A stretch of DNA of 64,000 bases, from assembly GCA_900471925.1 (NCBI GenBank), contig UCGV01000026.1, positions 124,001 through 188,000 of the forward strand, in the 5' to 3' direction. The translations under genes were made by a program, and so were the position numbers. The stretch is from Hyphomicrobiales bacterium (lineage in GTDB: Bacteria > Pseudomonadota > Alphaproteobacteria > Rhizobiales > Rhizobiaceae). Below, one piece after another: positions 40,148-48,828 of the stretch. Position 1 is the stretch's first letter, and every line of letters begins with the position of its first letter. The notes below the pieces were generated by a model. It did not search any database, was not told the origin of the DNA, and saw only the letters and a program-made list of their open reading frames with translations.

Positions 40148-41392
40148 CTATTGCGCCCCGCGCAGCACCCTGCCTGTCATCGAGGCGAGAGCAATGCCGG
40201 TCGCAACCAGCATCAGCCCGCCGGCGAGGAGGAAGGCCAGCCGCATCCCGCCGGCAATTGCCGTGGGTGCCGCATGGGTGAAATCCTCGCTGCCGACACC
40301 GAAGGCGAAGACCGCGCCCATGACCGAGGCTCCAGCGATCAGGCCGATATTGCGCGACAGGCTGAGCAGCCCCGAAGCCGTGCCGCGCCTGTCCTTCGCA
40401 ACATCGGCAAGTGCGGCCGTATTGTTGGCGGCCTGAAACAGCTGGTAGCCGGGTGTCAGGATCATGATGGCAAGCACATACCCCGCAACACCGGTGACGC
40501 CGGGCAGCACGCCAAGCAGGAAGGAACCGGCCGAGAGCATGGCAAGCCCCGTCAGCAGCACCCGCCGCACACCCCATCCATCCACCAGCCGGCCGGAGGG
40601 AACGCCGCTGAAGATCGAGATGACGGGACCGACCGACATGACGAGCCCCACCATGCCCTCCTTCAAGCCGAGACCGAGCGACAGGAAAAACGGCCCGACG
40701 ACGAGCGTCGCCATCATCACGGCCGCGACCATGACATTGACGAGGAGATTGGGCAGGAGCCGCCTGTCCAGCATGGCAAAAAGACTCGAGGAAGACGCCT
40801 TGCGCCCACCCGCGCTCGTCTTCAGCGTGACAAGGGTAAGCCCCAGCGCCAGCAGCGCAAGCGGCACCTGCACCAGAAAGATACCGCGCCATCCCGTCAC
40901 GGGGATCAGCAACCCGCCGAGCGAGGGGCCAAGTGCCGTTCCAAGCGCCGAAACCGTGCCGAGCAGGCCCATCGCCCGGCCCATCCGCGCCTCGCCTGCC
41001 GTCTCGCGCATCAGCGCCATGGAAAGCGTCATCAGCACCGCGGCCCCGATGCCCTGCAATGCCCGTGCAGCGATCAACAGCCGGAGATCGGAAACGATAC
41101 CGCAGGCAAGCGAAGCGGCGGCAAAGAGGCCGAGCCCGATAAGCTGCATCCGCTTCAGCCCATAAAGATCGCCCAGCCTGCCGACGATGACGACGGAAAC
41201 CGTCATCGCCGCGAGATAGGCAATCACCACCCACTGCACCTCGCGAAAGGGTGCGTCAAACGCTGCCGCCAGCGCCGGCAGCGCAATATTGGCAATGCTG
41301 GTGCCGAGCGAGGCAAGCAGCATCGATAAAGCGAGCGTCGCCACCGTTCCCCTCTGCGCCCTGTTCGAAGCCGGCAATCCTGTCTCATCCAT
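40148..41392 (-). CDS. MFS transporter, drug-efflux type
   Basis: Transporter of 414 residues with about twelve helices. MFS motifs are visible: GRLGDLYGLKR (motif A, between helices 2 and 3), ALQGIGAAVLM and LGPSLGGLLIPVTGWRGIF (motif C, the antiporter motif), supporting proton-coupled efflux. GGAAAGG ribosome binding site upstream. The promoter carries a MerR-type spacer and dyad shared with the divergent MerR gene, the probable regulator. Confidence 0.9.
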   Translation of the reverse strand: MDETGLPASNRAQRGTVATLALSMLLASLGTSIANIALPALAAAFDAPFREVQWVVIAYLAAMTVSVVIVGRLGDLYGLKRMQLIGLGLFAAASLACGIVSDLRLLIAARALQGIGAAVLMTLSMALMRETAGEARMGRAMGLLGTVSALGTALGPSLGGLLIPVTGWRGIFLVQVPLALLALGLTLVTLKTSAGGRKASSSSLFAMLDRRLLPNLLVNVMVAAVMMATLVVGPFFLSLGLGLKEGMVGLVMSVGPVISIFSGVPSGRLVDGWGVRRVLLTGLAMLSAGSFLLGVLPGVTGVAGYVLAIMILTPGYQLFQAANNTAALADVAKDRRGTASGLLSLSRNIGLIAGASVMGAVFAFGVGSEDFTHAAPTAIAGGMRLAFLLAGGLMLVATGIALASMTGRVLRGAQ

Positions 41393-41427
41393 CTGCTTTT
41401 CCTTTCCGAGATTTCGGGTGTAAAAGC

Positions 41428-41458
41428 AGGCTACGAATTCAAGCCGACTTGAGGTCAA
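41428..41458 (-). promoter_or_regulatory. MerR-type promoter of the MFS gene
   Basis: On the minus strand, -35 TTGACC (41458-41453) and -10 TAGCCT (41433-41428) are separated by 19 nt, the over-long spacer typical of MerR-activated promoters. A dyad with perfect 5-bp arms (TCAAG-N4-CTTGA, 41439-41452) fills the spacer and resembles a SoxR box. Confidence 0.7.
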
Positions 41459-41460
41459 GC

Positions 41461-41877
41461 ATGAAATTTCTCGATATCGGAGAGGTCTCTGAAAAGAGCG
41501 GCGTCAAGCCTTCGGCACTGCGCTATTACGAGGAGGTAGGGCTGATCTCATCGGTCTCGCGCCACGGATTGCGGCGCCAGTTTCCGCCGGAAGTGCTGCT
41601 GCAGCTGAAGCTGATCAGCATGGGCAAATCGGCCGGATTCTCGCTGGACGAGATCGCCGGCATGTTCGGCCGCAACGGCATGCCCGACCTGCCGCGCGAA
41701 ACTCTTCGTCAGAAGGCCGACGAAATAGACCGCCAGATCCGCGAGTTGAAAGCCCTGTCGGACACGCTACGCCACGTCGCCGATTGCCCCGCCCCCTCTC
41801 ACCTGGAATGCCCCACCTTCCGCCGGCTGGTGAATGTCGCCGGCAAGCGCGGGGGAGCGAAGGTCAGGGCACGCTGA
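41461..41877 (+). CDS. MerR family regulator, SoxR-like with incomplete cysteine set
   Basis: Regulator of 138 residues: winged HTH (about 1-70; LDIGEVSEKSGVKPSALRYYEEVGL), dimer helix (about 75-112) and a C-terminal DCPAPSHLECP. Aligned on the last cysteine, SoxR has four (CxxCxCx5C); here only two remain (spacing 8), so a SoxR-type [2Fe-2S] cluster cannot form in the same way. Start ATG 41461 with GAGG 6 nt before it. Likely activates the divergent MFS gene in response to an unknown ligand or redox signal. Confidence 0.9.
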   Translation: MKFLDIGEVSEKSGVKPSALRYYEEVGLISSVSRHGLRRQFPPEVLLQLKLISMGKSAGFSLDEIAGMFGRNGMPDLPRETLRQKADEIDRQIRELKALSDTLRHVADCPAPSHLECPTFRRLVNVAGKRGGAKVRAR

Positions 41878-41883
41878 ACGGCA

Positions 41884-42387
41884 TCATCGGGCGTCAAGTC
41901 TCGCCACCAACGCGCTGACGGCCTCTCCCACGCCGAGTGTCGCCGTGTCGATGCGAACAGGCCGTTGCCCCCAATCCTCATAGTGGCGGACGCTGATCTC
42001 CGCCCAGCTCGGCTTCACCAGCCCCGGCACATCGCTTGCCCGCGTCTCCACCCGGCGGCGATGCTCGGCCTTGTCGGAACAGACGATTTCGATCTCGATC
42101 GCCCTGACACCTGCCCGCGCAGCAACCGACAGCCAGGCATCGCGCGTGATCGTCAGGCAATTGACCGAATCCGCCACGACACGGTTGCCAAGCATGAGAT
42201 TGTCTTCGGCTACCGCATAGGCAACCATGTAGCCCGCCGGCCCGACTTCCGACTGCAACATGCCGGAATCCCGCAAGGTCTGCTCGACCGTATCGACACG
42301 CACATGCACGGCGCCAAGCTGCCGCGCCAGCGCCTGCGCAATCGTCGTTTTCCCACTGCCGGGCAAGCCGCCGAAAATGATCAGCAT
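41884..42387 (-). CDS. AAA/zeta-toxin-like P-loop kinase
   Basis: Protein of 167 residues with Walker A GGLPGSGKTT (6-15) at the very N-terminus, followed by HVRVDTVEQTLRD, in which the Asp after strand 2 is usual for small-molecule kinases. The arginine-rich lid is HRRRVETRASD. Probably phosphorylates a small metabolite; members include antibiotic and nucleoside kinases. Same orientation as the HxlR gene 50 bp upstream; convergent with the MerR gene. Confidence 0.85.
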   Translation of the reverse strand: MLIIFGGLPGSGKTTIAQALARQLGAVHVRVDTVEQTLRDSGMLQSEVGPAGYMVAYAVAEDNLMLGNRVVADSVNCLTITRDAWLSVAARAGVRAIEIEIVCSDKAEHRRRVETRASDVPGLVKPSWAEISVRHYEDWGQRPVRIDTATLGVGEAVSALVARLDAR

Positions 42388-42438
42388 GAGCAGTCCCTCC
42401 CAAGCCCCTGTTCCGCCGCACGTCGCGGCCTTTGCCGC

Positions 42439-42984
42439 CTACTCTTTCGGCGCATCCCCTACCGAAGCAAGAACCTCTTCCAGCGCTTCGCGGCGCTTGT
42501 CTCCATGCGACAGCCGCCAGCGAACGAGTGCGTCCGCACCGTCTCCCGGCCTGATTTCCAGATCGACCGGGCTCACCTGTTCGCCCGTCGTCTGGTCGAT
42601 GAAGCCGAAGCGTATCTCGTTGCCGGTCTTGCGATTGACGAAGGTCATCGGCGGGGCCGCTGCACCCGACAGGCCAAGGCGATCGCCGATCTGGGCGAGC
42701 AGCGGCATCAGCGGTGCGATCTGCCATCCCTTCAGGGTCAGGAGATATTCGAAACGTTCCGGGTTCACCTGATAGCGCCGCCGCTCGATGATGCCATTGG
42801 CTTCCAGATGCTTCAGCCGGTCGCTCAGCGTCGCATTGGTAACACCCGAGGACTGGCGAAAATCCTCGTAGCGACGGATGCCGCACACGAGATCGCGCAG
42901 GATAAGCATGGCCCAGCGGTCACCGATTGCCGCCGTCACGCCGGCAATCGAGCAAGTCATTCCGTCAAAACCCTTCGAACGCAT
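42439..42984 (-). CDS. HxlR family winged-helix regulator
   Basis: Regulator of 181 residues: CSIAGVTAAIGDRWAMLILR (Cys 11 at the redox-sensing position of the family), FRQSSGVTNATLSDRLKHLE as recognition helix, and a longer C-terminal extension (about 110-181) than usual HxlR proteins. GGAAGGG ribosome binding site. Divergent from the membrane protein gene at 43202; two similar operator dyads lie between them. Confidence 0.9.
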   Translation of the reverse strand: MRSKGFDGMTCSIAGVTAAIGDRWAMLILRDLVCGIRRYEDFRQSSGVTNATLSDRLKHLEANGIIERRRYQVNPERFEYLLTLKGWQIAPLMPLLAQIGDRLGLSGAAAPPMTFVNRKTGNEIRFGFIDQTTGEQVSPVDLEIRPGDGADALVRWRLSHGDKRREALEEVLASVGDAPKE

Positions 42985-43020
42985 CGAAACCCTTCCCGAC
43001 GGGCCGGAATGTCCGTCCGC

Positions 43021-43156
43021 CTCTTATCATGAGAGCAACCTTACCGGGCTGCCCCGGCCGTTTCAAGAATGGCCCCATATCTCCGGCCCTGCGGCATCGT
43101 TGCCGCGCCCGGGGCCGAGAAACTCCTTGCCGCTCCTATTACTCTTATTATAAGAG
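43021..43156. promoter_or_regulatory. Paired HxlR operators
   Basis: CTCTTATCATGAGAG (43021-43035) and CTCTTATTATAAGAG (43142-43156) are related 15-bp dyads, the second with flanking A/T extending it to a perfect 17-bp palindrome ACTCTTA-TTA-TAAGAGT (43141-43157). One lies near the HxlR start, the other about 45 bp before the membrane protein gene. Confidence 0.65.
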
Positions 43157-43201
43157 TCACTATCTGAGTTCACCAGTTTCACCCAAATGCAAGGGTTTCC
43201 C

Positions 43202-44038
43202 ATGGCCTCCGACAGCATCACTTTTTCCACCAGCCCCACGCTCGCCTTTGCCGGCACCGCCGTTGCGACAGGCATCTGGTTTGCGGCCCTCGTGGCCATA
43301 CCGGGGCTTCAGGATTCCGGCCTCTCCGTCGTCATCGCGCGCATTGCCGTGCATCTCGTCACCATCGGCGGCATCTGGGCGGCGCTCTCGCACACCTCTC
43401 TCGATCCCGCGCAGAAGATCCGGACCTGGCTGGCGCTCGCCATTCCCCTCACCGTCTGGCACGGCGCAGCCTGGGCAATCGTCGCCAACGGCCTGCTGCT
43501 GCCGGGGGCGATCGCAATTCCGCTCTTGCCGCTGATGATCTTCGTGCCGACAGCTATCGTCATCACGCTGCTCCTGCGCTCCAGGCGCATCGCCATGGTA
43601 CTCGATGCCATGCCGGCCCATTGGCTGATCGGCCTGCAGGCCTACAGGGTGATCGGTGGCGTCTTCCTCGCCAATTGGGTGGCGGGCACGACACCCGGTG
43701 TCTTTGCCCTGCCGGCCGGCACGGGCGATGTGATCACGGGGCTGATGGCGCTGCCGACTGCCGTGGTGCTGGCAAGCGGCCGCCAGGGCAGCATGCGCTC
43801 GGCCCTCTTCTGGAACCTCTTCGGTATCGCCGATCTCGTCATTGCCGTGACGCTCGGAGCGCTGACGACACCCGGCCCCTTCCAGCGTCTGGCGCTCGAT
43901 CATCCCAACCTGACGACCGGTCTCTACCCCACCGCCATCATTCCGGCCTTCACCGTGCCCACTTCGCTGGTCCTGCACGCCCTGTCGCTGCGCCAGCTGG
44001 CAAGGCGCGCGCGGCTGTCGGAGACAGTGGCGGCATGA
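43202..44038 (+). CDS. Polytopic membrane protein, HxlR-linked
   Basis: Protein of 278 residues with about seven to eight hydrophobic segments and a central LIGLQAYRVIGGVFLANWVAG followed by FALPAGTGDVITGLMALP. I know these motifs from uncharacterised rhizobial membrane proteins but cannot name a function. The start at 43202 (MASDSITFS) is preferred over 43187. The likely target of the divergent HxlR repressor, so possibly induced by an electrophile or redox stress (inference). Confidence 0.8.
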   Translation: MASDSITFSTSPTLAFAGTAVATGIWFAALVAIPGLQDSGLSVVIARIAVHLVTIGGIWAALSHTSLDPAQKIRTWLALAIPLTVWHGAAWAIVANGLLLPGAIAIPLLPLMIFVPTAIVITLLLRSRRIAMVLDAMPAHWLIGLQAYRVIGGVFLANWVAGTTPGVFALPAGTGDVITGLMALPTAVVLASGRQGSMRSALFWNLFGIADLVIAVTLGALTTPGPFQRLALDHPNLTTGLYPTAIIPAFTVPTSLVLHALSLRQLARRARLSETVAA

Positions 44039-44162
44039 TGCCATCAGTTCTCCAACATCCCGGCAGGCGGCCTCCCGCGATTGACATGCCGTAAATCACC
44101 GCGCCGACAGCCTTGCTCCTTTAACAGCCTGCCCTAACTCCTTGGCTGATATAGGAGACAGC

Positions 44163-45671
44163 ATGGACCAAGTTTTGAGCAAAAAGGCAAAGACCGGCGT
44201 CGGAGGGTTGGACGATGTCTTGTTCGGCGGATTTAGCCGCCGCCATGTATTCCTGCTGGAAGGTTCGCCCGGCACCGGCAAAACCACCATCGCCCTGCAA
44301 TTTTTGCTTGAGGGCGCAGTGCTCGGCGAGCGCTGTCTCTACATAAGTCTTTCCGAAACCGAGGAGGAGTTACGCGACAGCGCCGCCTCGCACGGGATGG
44401 AACTTGGCGAGGCCATCGAGATCTTCGAGCTCGTGCCGCCTGAAAGCCTGCTCGATGCCGATCAGCAGCAGAGCCTCCTCTATTCGTCGGATCTCGAACT
44501 CGGCGAGACCACCAAGCTGATCTTCGGGGCCTTCGAGCGAATAAAGCCGCAGAGAGTGGTGATCGACAGCCTTTCGGAAATCCGGCTCCTTGCCCAGAGT
44601 TCGCTGCGTTATCGCCGGCAGATCCTGGCGCTGAAGCACTTCTTTTCCCGCTCGGATGCCACCGTCCTGCTGCTCGACGACATGACGTCGGATAATCTCG
44701 ACAAGACCGTGCACAGCGTCGTCCATGGCGTGATCCATCTCGAACAGCTTGCGCCCGATTATGGTTCGGAGCGCCGGCGGCTCAGGGTCATCAAGTATCG
44801 CGGCCAGTCGTTTCGCGGCGGATACCACGACTTCCTCATCAGGACCGGCGGCGTCGCGGTATTTCCCCGGCTGCGCGCCATCGAGCACAAGACCGACTTC
44901 GATCGGACGACGCTTTCGACAGGTATCAAGGAATTCGATGATCTGCTGGGCGGCGGCATCGAGCGCGGCTCCAGCACGTTGCTGATCGGCCCGGCGGGCA
45001 CGGGCAAGAGCCTGTTTACCCTGCAATTCGTCGTCGCGGCGGTCGAGCGTGGTGAAAAGGCTGCCATTTTCATTTTCGATGAAGAGCTTGGGCTGCTGTT
45101 TGCCCGCACGCGGTCGATGGGCATCGATCTCGAGAAGATGAGCAATGAAGGGCTGATCCATATCGAGCAGCTGGACGCAGCCGAACTGTCGCCGGGCGAG
45201 TTTGCGCAGCGCGTCCGGGATCGGGTTGCGAGCTATGATGCGAAAACCGTCGTCATCGACAGCATCAACGGCTACCAGGCAGCGATGCCGGAGGAGAATG
45301 CCCTTATCCTGCACATGCATGAGCTGCTTCAGTATCTGAACCGTCAAGGCGCCAATACCTTCCTCACCGTTGCCCAGCATGGCCTCGTTGGCGATATGAA
45401 ATCGCCCGTCGATGTCACCTATCTCGCCGACAGCGTGATCCTGCTCAGATATTTCGAAGCCCTCGGCAAAGTGCGCCGCGCCGTCTCCGTCATCAAGAAG
45501 CGCACCGGCATGCACGAGGACACGATCAGAGAATTCCGCATCACCCATGAAGGCCTGACCCTTGGCGGACCGCTGTCCGGTTTCCAGGGGGTGCTTCGCG
45601 GCGTTCCGACATTCGTCGGCGAAAGACAGCCGCTCCTTCAAACCTCAGATGAGGATAGCGACAATTCCTAA
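44163..45671 (+). CDS. KaiC-like dual-domain ATPase
   Basis: RecA-fold protein of 502 residues with two KaiC modules: first Walker A GSPGTGKTT (about 33-41), second GPAGTGKS (about 276-283), each with Walker B-like strands (RVVIDSLSE, TVVIDSING). Paired catalytic glutamates follow the first site (SETEEE). Circadian KaiC autophosphorylates; non-cyanobacterial homologues act in stress and signalling. Start ATG 44163 has AGGAG upstream. Overlaps the hybrid histidine kinase gene by 23 bp, so the two are co-translated partners. Confidence 0.92.
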   Translation: MDQVLSKKAKTGVGGLDDVLFGGFSRRHVFLLEGSPGTGKTTIALQFLLEGAVLGERCLYISLSETEEELRDSAASHGMELGEAIEIFELVPPESLLDADQQQSLLYSSDLELGETTKLIFGAFERIKPQRVVIDSLSEIRLLAQSSLRYRRQILALKHFFSRSDATVLLLDDMTSDNLDKTVHSVVHGVIHLEQLAPDYGSERRRLRVIKYRGQSFRGGYHDFLIRTGGVAVFPRLRAIEHKTDFDRTTLSTGIKEFDDLLGGGIERGSSTLLIGPAGTGKSLFTLQFVVAAVERGEKAAIFIFDEELGLLFARTRSMGIDLEKMSNEGLIHIEQLDAAELSPGEFAQRVRDRVASYDAKTVVIDSINGYQAAMPEENALILHMHELLQYLNRQGANTFLTVAQHGLVGDMKSPVDVTYLADSVILLRYFEALGKVRRAVSVIKKRTGMHEDTIREFRITHEGLTLGGPLSGFQGVLRGVPTFVGERQPLLQTSDEDSDNS

Positions 45672-47712
45672 CAGCGATGCCATCGGCCTGATCCATGCTC
45701 CCATCGGGCGCGATGCGCAAATCGCGGCTTCACTGCTGCAGGAAGCCGGCGTACAGCCCAAAACGGCCCCGGATCTCTCATCCTTCGTCGCAGGCCTCGG
45801 CGACGATATCGCCTTTGCCGTCGTCACCGAAGAGGCGTTCCGCTCCGCCGATCTGCGCGCCATCTCCGCCTGGATCGAGACGCAGCCGAGCTGGTCCGAC
45901 CTGCCCTTCATCATCCTGACCAACCGGGGCGGCGGTCCCGAGCGCAATCCCGCTGCCGCCAGACTCTCCGAGGTTCTCGGCAACGTCAGCTTCGTAGAGC
46001 GCCCGTTCCACGCAACCACCTTCATCAGCGTTGCCCGCTCGGCCATGCGCGGACGCCGGCGCCAATATGATGCCCGATCGCGCATCGAGGCTCTCGATGA
46101 AGGCGAACGCCGGCTGCAGACGGCGCTCGAAGCCGGGCGGCTCGGCGCCTGGGAACTCGATCTGGCCTCGGCTGTGCTCACGACCTCATCGACCTGCAAG
46201 GCGGTTTTCGGCCGCCGCCCGGAAGATCCCTTTACCTACAAGGATCTGCTCGGCAGCATTCATCCCGATGACCGGGAGCGCATGCAGGCGGCCGTGAGCA
46301 GAACCGTCGAAACCGGAGCGGATTACTCCATCGAATATCGGACCATCTGGAGCGATGGCTCCGTCCACTGGGCCGAAATCCGCGCACAGCTCTACAAGGA
46401 TCGTTCCGGCAAGGCGATCAAGCTGGTCGGCGTATCCGCCGATATCACGGCGCGGCTGAAGGCCGAGGAACACCAGCGGCAGATCAACGAAATCCTCGAG
46501 GAAAGGGTTGCCGAGCGCACGCGGGAACTGGAGCAGGCCCATGCCATCATGATGGCGGAAGTCAGCCAGCGCGAACGCGCCGAGGAGCAGCTTCGCCAGG
46601 CCCAGAAGATGGAGGCGATCGGTCAGCTGACGGGCGGCGTGGCGCATGACTTCAACAATCTGCTGATGGTCATTCTCGGCAATCTCGACCTGCTGCGCAA
46701 ATATGTCGGCGACGATGTGAGGGCGAGCCGCCTGATCGACGGCGCCCTCCAGGGTGCAAGGCGCGGCGCCTCCCTCACCCAGAGACTGCTCGCCTTTGCG
46801 CGGCGTCAGGATCTGCGCATCGATCCCGTCGACATGCGCGCGCTGGTGCTCGGCATGACGGATCTGCTGAAGCGCTCCGTCGGTTCCACGATCCTGATCG
46901 AAACCCAGGTTCCCGACGACCTGCCGCCGGTGTCGGCCGATGCCAACCAGGTGGAGCTTGCCCTGCTCAATCTCGCCGTCAACGCCCGCGACGCGATGCC
47001 GGACGGGGGAACGATCCGCATCGAACTGAAAGAGACGAAGCAGCTTTCGCCGACCGACGAACTCGAGACCGGCAGCTATGTTGTCCTCACCGTTGCCGAC
47101 CAGGGTTACGGCATGGACAAGGAAACACTGCAGAAAGCCATCGAGCCCTTCTTCTCGACCAAGGAACTCGGAAAGGGAACGGGCCTCGGCCTCTCCATGA
47201 TCCACGGTCTGGCCCTGCAGCTGCGGGGCGACCTGAAACTGAAGAGCACGCCCGGCAAGGGCACGACCGCAGAGCTCTGGATCCCCGTCTCGACATCGGC
47301 CGCGATTGATATCGAGCCTGATGATGCAATGCGCCTCGACGCCGACAGGCACTCCGGCCCGAAGCGCATATTGCTCGTCGACGATGATGTGCTGATCGCC
47401 ATGAGTTCGGCCGATATGCTGACCGATCTCGGTCATGAAGTGGTCGAAGCCCATTCGGGAAAAGAAGCCCTTGAATGCCTTGGCACCGGCACGGGCTTCG
47501 ACCTGATGATAACGGATTACTCGATGCCCGGCATGACCGGCGGCGATCTCGCAAGGGCCGCCCGCGCCATCGCTCCGGACCTGCCGATCCTCATCGCCTC
47601 AGGCTATGCCGAATTGCCGGCAGGGCTCGACCTCGACGTCGCCAAGCTCGGAAAACCCTATACGCAGGACCAGCTGGCGCAGGAAATCGGCAAGCTGATG
47701 GTGACGCACTGA
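45649..47712 (+). CDS. Hybrid sensor histidine kinase/response regulator, KaiC-linked
   Basis: Protein of 687 residues: N-terminal segment (about 1-140) resembling a degenerate receiver, a PAS domain (about 165-285; WSDGSVHWAEIRAQLYKD), coiled coil (about 285-320), HisKA with H333 in GGVAHDFNNLL, HATPase (N-box NLAVNARDAM, G-box DQGYGMD and GTGLGLS) and a C-terminal receiver with phospho-acceptor D623 (ITDYSMPG). No membrane segment, so it is a cytosolic sensor. The start lies within the KaiC gene, indicating a KaiC-kinase signalling unit. Confidence 0.92.
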   Translation: MRIATIPNSDAIGLIHAPIGRDAQIAASLLQEAGVQPKTAPDLSSFVAGLGDDIAFAVVTEEAFRSADLRAISAWIETQPSWSDLPFIILTNRGGGPERNPAAARLSEVLGNVSFVERPFHATTFISVARSAMRGRRRQYDARSRIEALDEGERRLQTALEAGRLGAWELDLASAVLTTSSTCKAVFGRRPEDPFTYKDLLGSIHPDDRERMQAAVSRTVETGADYSIEYRTIWSDGSVHWAEIRAQLYKDRSGKAIKLVGVSADITARLKAEEHQRQINEILEERVAERTRELEQAHAIMMAEVSQRERAEEQLRQAQKMEAIGQLTGGVAHDFNNLLMVILGNLDLLRKYVGDDVRASRLIDGALQGARRGASLTQRLLAFARRQDLRIDPVDMRALVLGMTDLLKRSVGSTILIETQVPDDLPPVSADANQVELALLNLAVNARDAMPDGGTIRIELKETKQLSPTDELETGSYVVLTVADQGYGMDKETLQKAIEPFFSTKELGKGTGLGLSMIHGLALQLRGDLKLKSTPGKGTTAELWIPVSTSAAIDIEPDDAMRLDADRHSGPKRILLVDDDVLIAMSSADMLTDLGHEVVEAHSGKEALECLGTGTGFDLMITDYSMPGMTGGDLARAARAIAPDLPILIASGYAELPAGLDLDVAKLGKPYTQDQLAQEIGKLMVTH

Positions 47713-47844
47713 GCGGCGCACGCGGGCAACGCAATTATCGACAATCGCCATTTTTGCACGAGACGCCCCAGCGCTTTCGCGCTATGAACATTGTCGACAA
47801 TTTTGCCCACAGCTGACCCCCAATGTGACAATGAGGTTTACCTT

Positions 47845-48828
47845 ATGGCTTTGAAAATCCTTTTCATCGGCGGCACCGGCCAGATCTCCTATCCTTGCGT
47901 CGAGCGCGCCGTCGCCCAGGGCAATGATGTCAGCGTCTTCAATCGCGGCCTCAGGGGCGATCCGCTGCCGGCAGGCGTCACCTCTATCGTCGGCGAACTC
48001 GGATCGTCTGCCTATGCCGATCTCGCCAAGGCCAATTACGATGTCGTCGCCCAGTTCATCGCCTTCACGCCCGATCAGGTTCAGCGTGACATCGATATCT
48101 TCTCGGGCAATTGCGGCCAGTACATCTTCATCTCCTCGGCCTCGGTTTATGAGAAGCCCGCCCGCCACTACATCATCACCGAGGAAAAGACCCCGGCGAT
48201 CAACCCCTACTGGCCCTATAGCCAGGCCAAGATCGCCTGCGAGGAACTGCTGAAAAAGGCCGACAAGCTCGCCTGGACCATCGTGCGTCCCAGCCATACC
48301 GTGCGCACTGGCCTGCCGATCATGATGGGCGACAGCGATATCATGGCGCGGCGTATGCTGGATGGCGAACCCACCATCGTTGCCGGTGACGGCCACACGC
48401 CGTGGACGCTGACCCGCTCGGTCGATTTCGCCGTGCCCTTCGTCGGCCTCTTCGGCAAGCAGGCTGCCCTTGGTGATATCTTCCACATCACCAATGACCA
48501 CGCCCATATCTGGGACAATATCCAGCAGGCGATCGCCCGCCTTCTCGGTGTCGAGGCCAAGATCGTGCATGTGCCGACAGACACTCTCGTCAAGTACAAT
48601 CCGGAATGGATCGGCCCGCTGACCGGCGACAAGGCCTGGACGGCGATTTTCGATAATTCCAAGGTCAAGCGCGTCGCCGGCGATTTCACCTGCGCCACCA
48701 GCCTGGACGAAATCCTCGAAGAACCGATCATGCATCTGAAGCAGCGCTTCGCGAAGGGCCGCCCGCCCAAGGGCGATTTCGACGCGCTGATCGATCGCAT
48801 CTGCGCCGAGCAGAGCGCGCTCGGCTGA
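47845..48828 (+). CDS. NAD-dependent epimerase/reductase
   Basis: Extended SDR of 327 residues: ALKILFIGGTGQISYPCVER (glycine loop at about 8-14), serine region FISSASVYEKP and YSQAK as YxxxK (about residue 125). Most similar in style to the plant-type/rhizobial NAD-dependent epimerases that act on nucleotide sugars. GAGG ribosome binding site before ATG 47845. Its stop abuts the stop of the convergent LysR gene. Confidence 0.9.
   Translation: MALKILFIGGTGQISYPCVERAVAQGNDVSVFNRGLRGDPLPAGVTSIVGELGSSAYADLAKANYDVVAQFIAFTPDQVQRDIDIFSGNCGQYIFISSASVYEKPARHYIITEEKTPAINPYWPYSQAKIACEELLKKADKLAWTIVRPSHTVRTGLPIMMGDSDIMARRMLDGEPTIVAGDGHTPWTLTRSVDFAVPFVGLFGKQAALGDIFHITNDHAHIWDNIQQAIARLLGVEAKIVHVPTDTLVKYNPEWIGPLTGDKAWTAIFDNSKVKRVAGDFTCATSLDEILEEPIMHLKQRFAKGRPPKGDFDALIDRICAEQSALG

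Noticed and set aside
41461..41877. Calling the MerR protein SoxR
   Set aside because: Only two of four cluster cysteines are present (spacing 8), so the SoxR name would imply a [2Fe-2S] cluster that the sequence does not support.
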